A DNA stretch of 39,901 nucleotides from Rhodobacteraceae bacterium UBA6236. Lineage in GTDB: Bacteria; Pseudomonadota; Alphaproteobacteria; Rhodobacterales; Rhodobacteraceae. Below, piece after piece: positions 16,222-24,036 of this stretch. The position numbers and the translations under genes are program-made. The stretch is from the NCBI GenBank assembly GCA_002440945.1, contig DJWG01000050.1, positions 148 to 40,048 of the forward strand. The letters are read 5' to 3'. Each line of letters begins with the position of its first letter. Position 1 is the first letter of the stretch. The notes under the pieces are model-generated. The model ran no database searches. It had not been told where the DNA came from and saw only the letters and a list, made by a program, of their open reading frames with translations.

Positions 16222-16304
16222 TAGCCTGCCGTTGTTGCGGTGCAGCATTGATTCCCCCGCCTTGACGCTGGTCAAGGCACGGCACCGCAGGGTCAGACTA
16301 AAAT
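16222..16304 (+). promoter_or_regulatory. FNR-type box and promoter in front of the PHA genes
   Basis: CCTTGAC (16260-16266), GCTG, GTCAAGG (16271-16277): a perfect inverted repeat of the form TTGAC-N4-GTCAA, the FNR/FnrL/FixK-family site layout. A -10-like TAAAAT lies at 16299-16304 with no -35 at the normal distance. A start near 16310-16311 would put the box centre (16268.5) at about -41.5 to -42.5, the class II activator position. A second, weaker promoter-like set, TAGCCT (16222-16227) behind TGGACA (16197-16202), lies upstream. Confidence 0.6.
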
Positions 16305-16356
16305 CTGCATGTTTTCATCCGGTCCGCCACCCGGACGCATACGAAAGGAAGCTCCG

Positions 16357-16728
16357 ATGAGCCAACCAGAGACCGAGAACTTCAGCCTTCGTTTCGATCC
16401 GGCCCGTGCGGGGGACATGCTTACCGGGGTCGTGCGCGCGCAGGCGCGGATGATGGACGCCATTCTGCGCCAGAACATCGAAACCCTGGATTTCCTCAAG
16501 ACCCGCTATGAAAAGGACCGCCAGATGCTTGCGGACCTGTCGAAGGCGACGGATGCGACCGCGATGATGACGGTCTGGTCGGCCTTCTGGTCGCGCGCCA
16601 TGTCGGATTACACCAACGAGGCGGGCACGCTCAGCTCTTTCGCGGCGGCCACGACCGAGCAGTTCATCGAAGGTCTGAAGGACGAGGCCCAGGCGATGGC
16701 GGGCGGAGCCTCGCGCCCGAAGCCCTGA
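16357..16728 (+). CDS. Phasin family protein
   Basis: 123 aa, small and amphipathic, with no membrane span or signal peptide. Phasins coat polyhydroxyalkanoate granules and set their number and size. Residues 20-110 are mostly helical, with heptad-like hydrophobics (MLTGVVRAQARMMDAILRQNIETLDFLKTRYEKDRQMLADL), and contain the WSAFWSRAMSDYTNEA stretch common in phasin-2-type proteins. ATG 16357 has AAAGGAA 7-13 bases upstream; an in-frame ATG at 16309 lies at the predicted transcription start and is rejected. Ends at the PHA synthase start (TGATG overlap). Confidence 0.8.
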   Translation: MSQPETENFSLRFDPARAGDMLTGVVRAQARMMDAILRQNIETLDFLKTRYEKDRQMLADLSKATDATAMMTVWSAFWSRAMSDYTNEAGTLSSFAAATTEQFIEGLKDEAQAMAGGASRPKP

Positions 16729-18578
16729 TGACCCGGAAACCTGCCACAAGAACGCGTCCCGCCAAGACGGCGGGCGCGCCCGGAAAGGGGGGCGCGCTGG
16801 TCCCCGTTTCCGCGCCTGCCGCCAAAGAGGATGAGGCCGCACTGCGCAAGGCGGCGGCCGAAGCGGCGTTCCAGAACCTTGACCGACATGTCCACGCGAT
16901 GCTGGGCTCTGCCGTTGGCGGGCTTTCGGTGGTGGGGTTGGCGCAGGCCTGGGGCGACTGGGCCACGCATCTGGCGCTGTCGCCGGGCAAGCAGATGGAA
17001 CTGGTCTGGAAGGGCTGGCGCAAATGGAACCGGCTCACGCAATCCATGTGGTCGGGGGTCGGGGGCGAGGATCCCGAAGCCTCGATCGAGCCCTTGCCGC
17101 ACGACCGCCGCTTTGCAAGCCCCGGCTGGCAGCGGATGCCCTACAGCGCGCTCTATCAGTCGTTCCTTCTGACCCAGCAGTGGTGGCACAATGCCACGAC
17201 CGGCATTCCCGGCGTCAGCCGCGAAAACGAACGGCTGGTCGAATTCTATAGCCGGCAGTTTCTGGACATGCTGTCGCCGTCGAACTTCCTGGCCACCAAC
17301 CCGGACCTGATGGACCGGACGATGAAGGAAGGCGGGCAGAACCTTGTCCGGGGGATGCAGGCCTTCGCCAATGACGCGGGCCGGATGCTTTCGGGCGATA
17401 CCGCGCCGCGGCCGCTTGGCTTCCTGCCGGGGAAGGACGTGGCGGTCACGCCGGGGAAGGTTGTCTATGAAAACCGGCTGGTGGAGCTGATCCAGTATGC
17501 GCCGACGACCGAGCAGGTGCAGGCGGTGCCGATCCTGATCGTGCCCGCCTGGATCATGAAATACTACATCTTTGATCTTTCGCCCGAAAACTCGTTGATC
17601 CGCTGGCTGGTCGGGCAGGGGTTCACGGTCTTCTGCCTGTCCTGGAAGAACCCCGATGAGGGCGACCGCGACCTGGGGATGGACGACTACCGCGAACTTG
17701 GCGTGATGGCGGGCCTTGATGCGGTCTGCGCGATCACCGGGGCGCCTGCGGTCCATGGGGTCGGCTACTGTCTGGGCGGCACGCTGCTGACCGTGGCCGC
17801 GGCCGCGATGGCGCGCGACGGCGATCCGCGTCTGGAGACAGTGTCGCTTTTGGCGGCGCAGGTCGATTTTTCGCAGGCGGGCGAGCTTTCGATGTTCACC
17901 AGCGAACCGCAGATCGCGCTTCTGGAAGACATCATGTGGCGCGACGGCTATCTGGACCAGCGCCGGATGGCGGGGGCGTTCAACATGCTCCGTTCGCAGG
18001 ATCTGATCTGGTCGCGGGTGACGAAGGCCTATCTGGAGGGCGAGATCGACCGCCCGAACGATCTGGGCAGCTGGAGCATGGATGCCACCCGGATGCCCTA
18101 CCGGATGCATTCCGAATATCTTCGCCGGCTTTTTCTGAACAATGACCTGTCCGAAGGCCGCTTTGATGCCGGTGGCGCGCCGGTCTATCCGGCGGACATC
18201 CGGCCGCCGGTCTTTGCGGTGGCGACCGAACGCGACCACATCGCCCCTTGGAAATCGGTCTACAAGCTGTCCTACATGGTGCATGGCGATCTGACTTTCG
18301 CGCTGGTCTCGGGCGGGCACAACACCGGCATCGTGGCGCCGCCGGGCAGCGAAAAGGCGGCATTCCGGCTTTTGGAACATGGTCCGGGGTCGAACCACCT
18401 CGATCCCGACGCCTGGGCGCGATCGGTCGCGCCAACCCCCGGGTCCTGGTGGCTGGCGCTGCGCGACTGGCTGTTGCGGCAGTCGGACGCCCCGACTGCC
18501 CCGCCACCGCTTGGCCGGGCCGAAGCGGGGTATCCGGCGCTCCGCGAGGCGCCGGGCAAGCATGTGATGATGCGCTGA
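16728..18578 (+). CDS. phaC: Poly(3-hydroxyalkanoate) synthase, class I-like
   Basis: Polymerises (R)-3-hydroxyacyl-CoA into storage polyester at the granule surface. 616 aa. The lipase-like box is GYCLGG with nucleophile Cys348; the general bases are Asp503 (ERDHIAPW) and His531 (SGGHNTGIV). The Asp-His spacing of 28 equals that of the Ralstonia enzyme. The conserved FDLSPENSLIRWLVGQGFTVF region is present, but the preceding segment is PAWIMKYYIFDL where class I enzymes usually have Asn instead of Met, so this may be a divergent second synthase. The N-terminal 40 residues are basic and Ala/Pro-rich. Translationally coupled to the phasin and under the same FNR-type promoter. Confidence 0.92.
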   Translation: MTRKPATRTRPAKTAGAPGKGGALVPVSAPAAKEDEAALRKAAAEAAFQNLDRHVHAMLGSAVGGLSVVGLAQAWGDWATHLALSPGKQMELVWKGWRKWNRLTQSMWSGVGGEDPEASIEPLPHDRRFASPGWQRMPYSALYQSFLLTQQWWHNATTGIPGVSRENERLVEFYSRQFLDMLSPSNFLATNPDLMDRTMKEGGQNLVRGMQAFANDAGRMLSGDTAPRPLGFLPGKDVAVTPGKVVYENRLVELIQYAPTTEQVQAVPILIVPAWIMKYYIFDLSPENSLIRWLVGQGFTVFCLSWKNPDEGDRDLGMDDYRELGVMAGLDAVCAITGAPAVHGVGYCLGGTLLTVAAAAMARDGDPRLETVSLLAAQVDFSQAGELSMFTSEPQIALLEDIMWRDGYLDQRRMAGAFNMLRSQDLIWSRVTKAYLEGEIDRPNDLGSWSMDATRMPYRMHSEYLRRLFLNNDLSEGRFDAGGAPVYPADIRPPVFAVATERDHIAPWKSVYKLSYMVHGDLTFALVSGGHNTGIVAPPGSEKAAFRLLEHGPGSNHLDPDAWARSVAPTPGSWWLALRDWLLRQSDAPTAPPPLGRAEAGYPALREAPGKHVMMR

Positions 18579-18717
18579 CATTGCCGCCCCGGACAGCCTG
18601 CCGCCGTGCCAGACGGTGAAACGCCCTTGCATGGGGAAGCGAATGGCCCAATATGGTACGCGAGTGTACTGATCTTGCGGCCTGCCGCCGGGCGCCGCCA
18701 CGCCAAGGAACATCGAC

Positions 18718-19221
18718 ATGAAGGATCTGAACCCCACTGGACTGTTGCTTTGGGACGATTTCGCGCCCGGACAGTCCTGGACTTTCGGGGATTATGCCGT
18801 GACCGAAGCCGAAATCATCGACTTTGCCAACCGATACGATCCGCTGCCGATGCATCTGGACCGCGACCGCGCGCGGGATACGCCGCTGGGTATTTTCTGT
18901 GCCAGCGGCATCCATACCTTTGCGATTGGTCAAAGGCTGCTGGTGGACAACCTCTACATCCGCTGTCGGCTGATCGCGGGGGGGCAGATGAAGCATTTCC
19001 GCATGCATCGCCCGGTAGAGCCCGGCGACCGGCTGTCGATGAAGATCGACGTCCTCGCTACCACCCCGCACAGCCGGCGCCCTGACGCGGGCTGGATCGA
19101 CTTCTGGATCGAGACACGGGGCACCGGCGGCGATACGGTGCTGGAATACGAGGTGCGGGTGCTGTTCGGCCGCGCGCTGCCCGAGGCGGCCCCCGTCAAC
19201 CAGGGCTCGCCCGCCTCCTGA
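18718..19221 (+). CDS. MaoC-like hotdog dehydratase (possible (R)-enoyl-CoA hydratase)
   Basis: 167 aa single hotdog-fold protein. The catalytic pair of R-specific hydratases is visible as Asp41 and His46 in YDPLPMHLD, with the same five-residue spacing as in PhaJ; FCASGIHTFAIGQRLLVDN forms the long central helix. PhaJ-type enzymes feed beta-oxidation enoyl-CoA into PHA synthesis, which fits the location 139 bases after phaC. The gap holds a poor promoter-like pair (TTGCAT 18627, TATGGT 18652, 19-base spacer), so it may be co-transcribed or separate. Substrate is unproven; many MaoC proteins act elsewhere. AAGGA precedes the start. Confidence 0.82.
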   Translation: MKDLNPTGLLLWDDFAPGQSWTFGDYAVTEAEIIDFANRYDPLPMHLDRDRARDTPLGIFCASGIHTFAIGQRLLVDNLYIRCRLIAGGQMKHFRMHRPVEPGDRLSMKIDVLATTPHSRRPDAGWIDFWIETRGTGGDTVLEYEVRVLFGRALPEAAPVNQGSPAS

Positions 19222-19262
19222 CACCCTGACTGTCCGGTGCCGGCAAACCGCGCAAATCGGCA

Positions 19263-19290
19263 TTGACGCCGTGGCCGGTTGCGCGACACT
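19263..19290 (+). promoter_or_regulatory. Weak candidate promoter before the DUF1345 gene
   Basis: TTGACG (19263-19268), 16-base spacer, GACACT (19285-19290), 38 bases before the start codon. Only the -35 is close to consensus. Confidence 0.25.
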
Positions 19291-19328
19291 CGGGGCGTCG
19301 GAACGCGAGGCGGCATCCGCGGCCGGAC

Positions 19329-19994
19329 ATGGACAAAGGGGCAAAGAGCAAGTTGCGCGAACATCGCCACCAGCGTTTCGTGATCGCCGCGGCCCTTGCC
19401 GCGCTTGGCGGGGCAGGGCTCTGGCTGGGTGGGGTGGTCACATCGCTTCCGCCCTTGGTGCTGATCGTCGTCGACGTGTTTTCGACGCTTTATCTGCTTT
19501 TGATGCTGGCGCAGGCCGCGCGGCTGACCCCTGACGATCTGCGCCGCCACGCCGCCGAGGCGGACGAGGGCATACCGCTGATCGTGCTGATCGCGGTCGG
19601 CATCGTCGCCACCAGCCTGACCGCGATCTTTCTGGTGCTGAGCGCGCCGGGCGGCGGTGCGGGCGGGGGCGCCCTGTCGCTGGGCAGCATTCCCCTGGGC
19701 TGGGCCATGCTCCACACGGTTTTCGCCTTTCACTACGCAGGGGTCTTCTACGCCCCCGCCGATGCCGATCACGGGGATGCGGGCGGTATCGCCTTCCCGG
19801 AAACCGGCGAACCGGGCGTGTGGGATTTCCTGTATTTCTCTTTCGTCATCGGGATGACGGCGCAGGTGTCCGATGCCACAGTTTCGCAGACCGGGATGCG
19901 CCGGCTGGTGCTTGCCCATTCGGTGCTGGCCTTCTTCTACAACACCGTGATCCTGGCGCTGGCCGTCAATGCGGCCATCAACCTTGGCCACTGA
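19329..19994 (+). CDS. DUF1345 integral membrane protein
   Basis: 221 aa, about five to six hydrophobic helices (residues 17-37, 41-63, 83-106, 115-140, 160-180, 190-215), basic N-terminus (KGAKSKLREHRHQRF). The family marks are PLVLIVVDVFSTLYLLLMLAQA, the VFAFHYAGVFY segment and the YFSFVIGMTAQVSDATVSQTGMRRLVLAHSVLAFFYNTVILALAVN ending. Function unknown. ATG 19329 is chosen because an upstream ATG (19263) would add an implausible Arg-rich tail. Its stop codon directly abuts the stop codon of the convergent gene, with no terminator between. Confidence 0.8.
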   Translation: MDKGAKSKLREHRHQRFVIAAALAALGGAGLWLGGVVTSLPPLVLIVVDVFSTLYLLLMLAQAARLTPDDLRRHAAEADEGIPLIVLIAVGIVATSLTAIFLVLSAPGGGAGGGALSLGSIPLGWAMLHTVFAFHYAGVFYAPADADHGDAGGIAFPETGEPGVWDFLYFSFVIGMTAQVSDATVSQTGMRRLVLAHSVLAFFYNTVILALAVNAAINLGH

Positions 19995-20306
19995 TCAGGG
20001 CGCGACATTGACCATCTGGCGCAGAAGGCCGGTTTCGCTGTCGTAGATCAGGATCTGGCCGCGATCCGTCACCACCGCAACCCATCCCTTGCCCATCGTC
20101 ACCGCCTCGGCCCGGGCGCCATCGGGCAGGGCGATCTCTGCCGGCAGAAGTGGCGCGGGGGCGGGTGCGTTCAGGCGGATGACAAGCAGTGCCACAATCG
20201 TTATGAGGCCGAGGATCATCGTCACCATCAGCACGGTGACCAGGGTTTTCAGAAAGCGCAGCTCGGGCGGCAAGGGGCCTGTCGAGGCTGCCGGAGCGTC
20301 ATTCAT
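19995..20306 (-). CDS. Small single-span membrane protein (DUF6476-like)
   Basis: 103 aa. A short Pro-rich N-terminus, one strong membrane helix at about residues 21-45 (LVTVLMVTMILGLITIVALLVIRL), then an outward beta-rich domain (IALPDGARAEAVTMGKGWVAVVTDRGQILIYDSETGLLRQMVNV) that looks like one blade of a beta-propeller. I believe this matches DUF6476 of Rhodobacteraceae, from memory. ATG 20306 overlaps the ATG of the divergent pseudouridine synthase; ATG 20315 (with GAGG upstream) is an equally good start and would add three residues. No function known. Confidence 0.72.
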   Translation of the reverse strand: MNDAPAASTGPLPPELRFLKTLVTVLMVTMILGLITIVALLVIRLNAPAPAPLLPAEIALPDGARAEAVTMGKGWVAVVTDRGQILIYDSETGLLRQMVNVAP

Positions 20307-21351
20307 GTCGGACATCCCGCCCATCCTCGTCACCATCGGGGAAAACCCGCCTGGCCGCCTTGATAAGGCGCTGGCCCGCGATGTGCCAGAGGAAGCGGCG
20401 CTGTCGCGGTCACGCCTTGCGCGGCTTATCGCGGACGGCGCGGTCCTGCACGAAGGGGTCGCGGTCACCGACCTGAAGGCGAAGGTGGCGACAGGCGAGG
20501 TCTATGCCATCCACCCCGGCGCGCCCGAGGATGTGGAAACGGTGGCCGAGGCGATCCCGCTCAGCGTGGTCTGGGAAGACGAAGACCTGATCGTCATCGA
20601 CAAACCGGCGGGCATGGTCGTCCATCCGGCGCCGGGGTCTTATTCCGGCACGCTGGTCAACGCGCTGCTGCATCATTGCGGCGACAGCCTTTCGGGGATC
20701 GGCGGCGAGAAGCGGCCGGGGATCGTGCATCGGATCGACAAGGATACATCCGGTCTTCTGGTGGTGGCGAAGTCCGACCGCGCCCATCACGGACTTGCCG
20801 CCCAGTTCGAGGCCCATACCGTCGCCCGGCGGTATCTGGCGGTGGTCTACGGCCTGCCCGAAGCCTCGGACCCGCGCCTGCATGGCGTTCGGGGGCTCAC
20901 GTTCGAGCCGCAGGGCGTGGTGCGGATCGGCACCCACATCGCCCGCCATCGCACCGACCGGCAGCGGCAGGCGGTGACGGATCACGGCGGCCGCCATGCG
21001 GTGACGCGCTTCCGGGTGCTGGGCTGGTTCGGCACCCCCCCGGCGGCGAGCCTTGTGGAATGCTGGCTGGAAACCGGACGCACCCACCAGATCCGCGTCC
21101 ACCTGACCCATGCCGGTCATTCGCTGATCGGCGATCCGGTTTATGGCGGGCGCCGGAAGCTTTCTCCGGCCGCCGTGGGCGAAGCGGGCGTCGCCGCCGC
21201 CGCCGCCTTCCCGCGACAGGCGCTCCATGCCGCGTCGCTGGGGTTTGAACATCCCGTCACGGGTGGATGGCTGGAGTTCGAAAGCCCGCTTCCCGCCGAC
21301 ATGGAGGCGCTGATTGCCGCTTTGGACAGCGGCCCCGGTCACGCCGCCTGA
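20305..21351 (+). CDS. rluD: RluA-family 23S rRNA pseudouridine synthase (RluD-like)
   Basis: Isomerises uridines in 23S rRNA (RluD sites in helix 69). 348 aa. An N-terminal S4 domain (residues 15-65, RLDKALARDVPEEAALSRSRLARLIADGAV) precedes the catalytic domain; the catalytic Asp is in HRIDKDTSGLLVVAK; ECWLETGRTHQIRVHLTHAGHSLIGDPVYGG is the other family signature. GGAG 8 bases before ATG 20305 supports the start. The start codon overlaps that of the divergent small gene by two bases, so its promoter must lie inside that gene. RluD rather than RluC is inferred from the S4-containing layout. Confidence 0.9.
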   Translation: MSDIPPILVTIGENPPGRLDKALARDVPEEAALSRSRLARLIADGAVLHEGVAVTDLKAKVATGEVYAIHPGAPEDVETVAEAIPLSVVWEDEDLIVIDKPAGMVVHPAPGSYSGTLVNALLHHCGDSLSGIGGEKRPGIVHRIDKDTSGLLVVAKSDRAHHGLAAQFEAHTVARRYLAVVYGLPEASDPRLHGVRGLTFEPQGVVRIGTHIARHRTDRQRQAVTDHGGRHAVTRFRVLGWFGTPPAASLVECWLETGRTHQIRVHLTHAGHSLIGDPVYGGRRKLSPAAVGEAGVAAAAAFPRQALHAASLGFEHPVTGGWLEFESPLPADMEALIAALDSGPGHAA

Positions 21352-21418
21352 CAAGCCCGTGAGTCTTCGTCACATTCCAATAAAACCATATGTGCAACTT
21401 TTCACAGTCGTTTAACGT

Positions 21419-21424
21419 TATGAT
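21419..21424 (+). promoter_or_regulatory. Possible -10 element of rpoH
   Basis: TATGAT lies in an AT-rich island (21379-21435), 90 bases before the rpoH start. No convincing -35 was found, which would fit activator or alternative sigma control, but this is weak evidence. Confidence 0.3.
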
Positions 21425-21447
21425 GCTGAAAAGCGCACTTGATGTCC

Positions 21448-21495
21448 GGTGGGTCCGCTCCCACCTTTGCAGGCCCTGTCGGACTTCGGCAGGGC
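21448..21495 (+). promoter_or_regulatory. rpoH: Two stem-loops in the rpoH leader
   Basis: Stem 1: GGTGGG (21448-21453) with CCCACC (21460-21465), 6-base loop. Stem 2: GCCCTGTCG (21473-21481) with CGGCAGGGC (21487-21495), 9 pairs including one G-U, loop GACTT. Stem 2 ends 2 bases before the AAGGGGG ribosome site (21498-21504). Confidence 0.55.
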
Positions 21496-21508
21496 AGAAG
21501 GGGGTCAG

Positions 21509-22405
21509 ATGACGACTTATACCAACCTTCCGGCGCCCAGCCCCGAACAGGGGCTGAACCGTTACCTGCAGGAAATCAGGAAATTTCCCCTGCTGGAGCC
21601 GGAAGAAGAATACATGCTGGCCAAACGCTGGGCCGATCATCAGGATTCGGCCGCCGCGCACAAGCTGGTGACGTCGCACCTGCGTCTGGCGGCCAAGATC
21701 GCCATGGGCTACCGCGGCTACGGGCTGCCGCAGGCCGAGGTGATTTCCGAAGCGAACGTCGGCCTCATGCAGGCGGTGAAGCGGTTCGATCCGGAACGCG
21801 GCTTCCGGCTGGCCACCTATGCGATGTGGTGGATCCGCGCCTCGATCCAGGAATATATCCTGCGGTCCTGGAGCCTTGTGAAGCTTGGCACGACCTCGGC
21901 CCAGAAGAAGCTGTTCTTCAACCTGCGGAAAGCCAAGGCCAAGATCGGCGCGCTGGAGGAGGGCGACCTGCGCCCCGAAAACGTCGCCCAGATCGCCAAG
22001 GATCTGAACGTCACCGAGGAGGAGGTCATTTCGATGAACCGCCGCCTGTCGGGGGCGGATGCGTCGCTGAACGCGCAGATCGGGTCCGAGGGCGAAGGCA
22101 CGGCGCAATGGCAGGACTGGCTTGAGGACGAAGATGCCGACCAGGCCGGCGCCTATGAGGCCGCCGACGAGCTTTCGGCGCGTCGCGACATGTTGATGCG
22201 GGCGATGGATACGCTGAACGACCGCGAAAAGGACATCCTGATCCAGCGCAGGCTTCAGGACGATCCGGTGACGCTGGAAGATCTTTCGACGCGCTACGAG
22301 GTCAGCCGCGAACGCATCCGCCAGATCGAGGTGCGGGCCTTCGAAAAGCTTCAGAACCGGATGCGGGAACTGGCCCGCGAAAAGGGTATGTTGATCCCCG
22401 TCTGA
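21509..22405 (+). CDS. rpoH: RNA polymerase heat-shock sigma factor RpoH (sigma-32)
   Basis: 298 aa group 3-type sigma factor directing transcription of chaperone and protease genes. Region 2: EEEYMLAKRWADHQDSAAAHKLVTSHLRLAAKIAMGYRGYG through RFDPERGFRLATYAMWWIRASIQEYILRSWSLVKLGT (2.3-2.4). The RpoH box, a DnaK/polymerase contact diagnostic for sigma-32, is QKKLFFNLRKAK. Region 4.2 helix-turn-helix is TLEDLSTRYEVSRERIRQIEVRAFEKLQ. ATG 21509 has AAGGGGG 4 bases before it; an earlier in-frame ATG (21449) lies within the leader hairpins. Rhodobacter relatives often carry two rpoH genes; which one this is cannot be told here. A hairpin follows the gene. Confidence 0.94.
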   Translation: MTTYTNLPAPSPEQGLNRYLQEIRKFPLLEPEEEYMLAKRWADHQDSAAAHKLVTSHLRLAAKIAMGYRGYGLPQAEVISEANVGLMQAVKRFDPERGFRLATYAMWWIRASIQEYILRSWSLVKLGTTSAQKKLFFNLRKAKAKIGALEEGDLRPENVAQIAKDLNVTEEEVISMNRRLSGADASLNAQIGSEGEGTAQWQDWLEDEDADQAGAYEAADELSARRDMLMRAMDTLNDREKDILIQRRLQDDPVTLEDLSTRYEVSRERIRQIEVRAFEKLQNRMRELAREKGMLIPV

Positions 22406-22416
22406 TCCGGGACTTC

Positions 22417-22438
22417 GGGCGCGCTTCAAGGCGCGCCC
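22417..22438 (+). terminator. Hairpin downstream of rpoH
   Basis: GGGCGCGC (22417-22424) and GCGCGCCC (22431-22438) form a perfect 8-bp stem with loop TTCAAG, 12 bases after the rpoH stop. Only a mixed TGCAAGTTATT follows, so termination would be of the weak-tail type common in GC-rich genomes. Confidence 0.6.
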
Positions 22439-22446
22439 TGCAAGTT

Positions 22447-22460
22447 ATTGACCCGTCAAT
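22447..22460. promoter_or_regulatory. Small inverted repeat upstream of psd
   Basis: ATTGAC and GTCAAT flank CC. TTGACC could act as a -35, but no good -10 follows at 17 bases. The 2-base spacing does not fit an FNR box (N4). Possible operator for the phospholipid operon; low confidence. Confidence 0.25.
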
Positions 22461-22561
22461 CAAAAACGACCTTTTGAAGCGGGATTGCGACAAGGCGGTT
22501 GCCAGCGGGCGATGTCATCGCTAACCAAACCTCGAACCGACTCGGGAACAGGATAACAACG

Positions 22562-23257
22562 ATGACCATGCTCGGCACCTTCCTCAAGCCGATGCACCGC
22601 GAAGGCTATCGGTTCGTAGGCGCCTTCGCGGCCATTACCGCGATCCTTTTCCTGATCTGGGAACCGCTGGGCTGGATCGGAGTCGGGCTGACGGTCTGGT
22701 GCTACTACTTCTTTCGCGATCCGAAACGCGTGGTGCCGGTCGATGACGCGCTGATCGTCAGCCCCGCCGATGGCATGGTCTCGCTGATCCAGGCGGTCGT
22801 GCCGCCGGCCGAGCTTGGCCTTGGCGACCAGCCGATGACCCGCGTCAGCGTGTTCATGAGCGTTTTCAACTGCCATGTGAACCGGATGCCCGCGTCGGGC
22901 CGGATCACGGCGGTGGCCTACCGTCCGGGCAAGTTCTTCAACGCCTCGCTCGACAAGGCCAGCACCGATAACGAACGCAATGGCCTTGCGATCGAACTGG
23001 CCGATGGCCGCAAGATCGGCGTGGTCCAGATCGCCGGGTTGGTGGCGCGGCGGATCGTCTGCTTCGTGGAGCCGGGCGTGAAGCTTGACCGCGGCGAACG
23101 GTTCGGCCTGATCCGCTTCGGCTCGCGGCTTGACGTCTACCTCCCCGACGGTGTGGCGCCGCTGGTGGCGCTGGGACAGACCATGGTCGCGGGCGAGACG
23201 GTGATCGCCGACCTCACGCGGCAGGGTGAACCGGCGCGCGCCGGGCGGATGGTCTGA
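22562..23257 (+). CDS. psd: Phosphatidylserine decarboxylase (short, pyruvoyl type)
   Basis: Decarboxylates phosphatidylserine to phosphatidylethanolamine at the inner membrane. 231 aa, the short form of the family. Two membrane segments at residues 17-47 ([34 protein letters not shown]) are followed by RDPKRVVP and [20 protein letters not shown] is the catalytic region; the self-cleavage site is Gly-Ser in [13 protein letters not shown], whose Ser becomes the pyruvoyl group. ATG 22562 has AGGATAA upstream; an earlier in-frame ATG (22499) is less likely. Overlaps pssA by one base (TGATG). With pssA and the methyltransferase it forms a full branch from CDP-diacylglycerol to methylated PE. Confidence 0.92.
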   Translation: MTMLGTFLKPMHREGYRFVGAFAAITAILFLIWEPLGWIGVGLTVWCYYFFRDPKRVVPVDDALIVSPADGMVSLIQAVVPPAELGLGDQPMTRVSVFMSVFNCHVNRMPASGRITAVAYRPGKFFNASLDKASTDNERNGLAIELADGRKIGVVQIAGLVARRIVCFVEPGVKLDRGERFGLIRFGSRLDVYLPDGVAPLVALGQTMVAGETVIADLTRQGEPARAGRMV

Positions 23258-24036
23258 TGCCGCGATTTCCGGGCCGTCGTCCCAGGGCGGAAGTGCCGCT
23301 CGTTTCGCTGATCCCCAATGCCATCACCCTGATCGCGATCGGCGCCGGTCTGACGGCGGTGCGTGCCGCGATCCACGGCAACGTCACCGTCGCGGTGGGG
23401 CTGATCGTCCTCGCGGCGGCGCTCGACGCCATCGACGGGCGTCTGGCGCGGATGCTGAACAGCGAAAGCGCCATCGGGGCCGAACTGGATTCGCTGGCCG
23501 ATTTCTTCAATTTCGGCGTCGTGCCGGGGCTGGTTCTGTATCTTTGGGGGTTGCAGGACGAACGCGACGTGGGCTGGGCGGCGGTGCTGGTCTATGCGAT
23601 CTGCTGCGCGCTGAGGCTCGCGCGCTTCAACGTGGGCGCGAAGTCCGAGGCCGGGTCCGATCCGTCGTTCTTCACCGGAGTCCCTGCGCCGATGGGGGCG
23701 CTTCTGGTCATGCTGCCGATCTATTTCAGCGCCGCCTGGCCCGATCCGATCCGCCCGCACGGCGTGGCGATCAGCCTGTACATGGCGGCGGTCGGCGCGA
23801 TGATGGTGTCGACCCTGCCGACATGGTCGACGAAGAAGATGACCATCTACGCCGATCATGCCCGGCTTGCCCTGGCGGCCGGCGCGGTCGTGGCGGCGGC
23901 GCTGTTTACCTACCCTTGGATTACACTTGTCGTTCTGGTGGTGGCCTACATCGCCAGCCTGCCTTTTGCCTTGCGGGCCTATCGGCGTCGCATCCCTGTC
24001 CCGAACCCCTCCGAGGAGAAGCCGGATGAAGCCTGA
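23257..24036 (+). CDS. pssA: CDP-diacylglycerol-serine O-phosphatidyltransferase
   Basis: Makes phosphatidylserine from CDP-diacylglycerol and serine, the step before Psd. 259 aa, about 7-8 membrane helices. The CDP-alcohol phosphotransferase signature D-G-x2-A-R-x8-G-x3-D-x3-D is present as DGRLARMLNSESAIGAELDSLAD (Asp and Gly positions all kept), preceded by DAI. SLIPNAITLIAIGAGLTAVRAA is the first helix. The C-terminus overlaps the methyltransferase start by 11 bases. The soluble E. coli-type PssA is unrelated; this is the membrane type. Confidence 0.93.
   Translation: MPRFPGRRPRAEVPLVSLIPNAITLIAIGAGLTAVRAAIHGNVTVAVGLIVLAAALDAIDGRLARMLNSESAIGAELDSLADFFNFGVVPGLVLYLWGLQDERDVGWAAVLVYAICCALRLARFNVGAKSEAGSDPSFFTGVPAPMGALLVMLPIYFSAAWPDPIRPHGVAISLYMAAVGAMMVSTLPTWSTKKMTIYADHARLALAAGAVVAAALFTYPWITLVVLVVAYIASLPFALRAYRRRIPVPNPSEEKPDEA

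Noticed and set aside
16309..16356. Earlier ATG for the phasin
   Set aside because: It lies at the predicted transcription start and has no ribosome site; ATG 16357 follows AAAGGAA.
22447..22460. ATTGAC-CC-GTCAAT as an FNR box before psd
   Set aside because: FNR-type sites have four bases between the arms; here there are two, so it is listed only as an unassigned inverted repeat.
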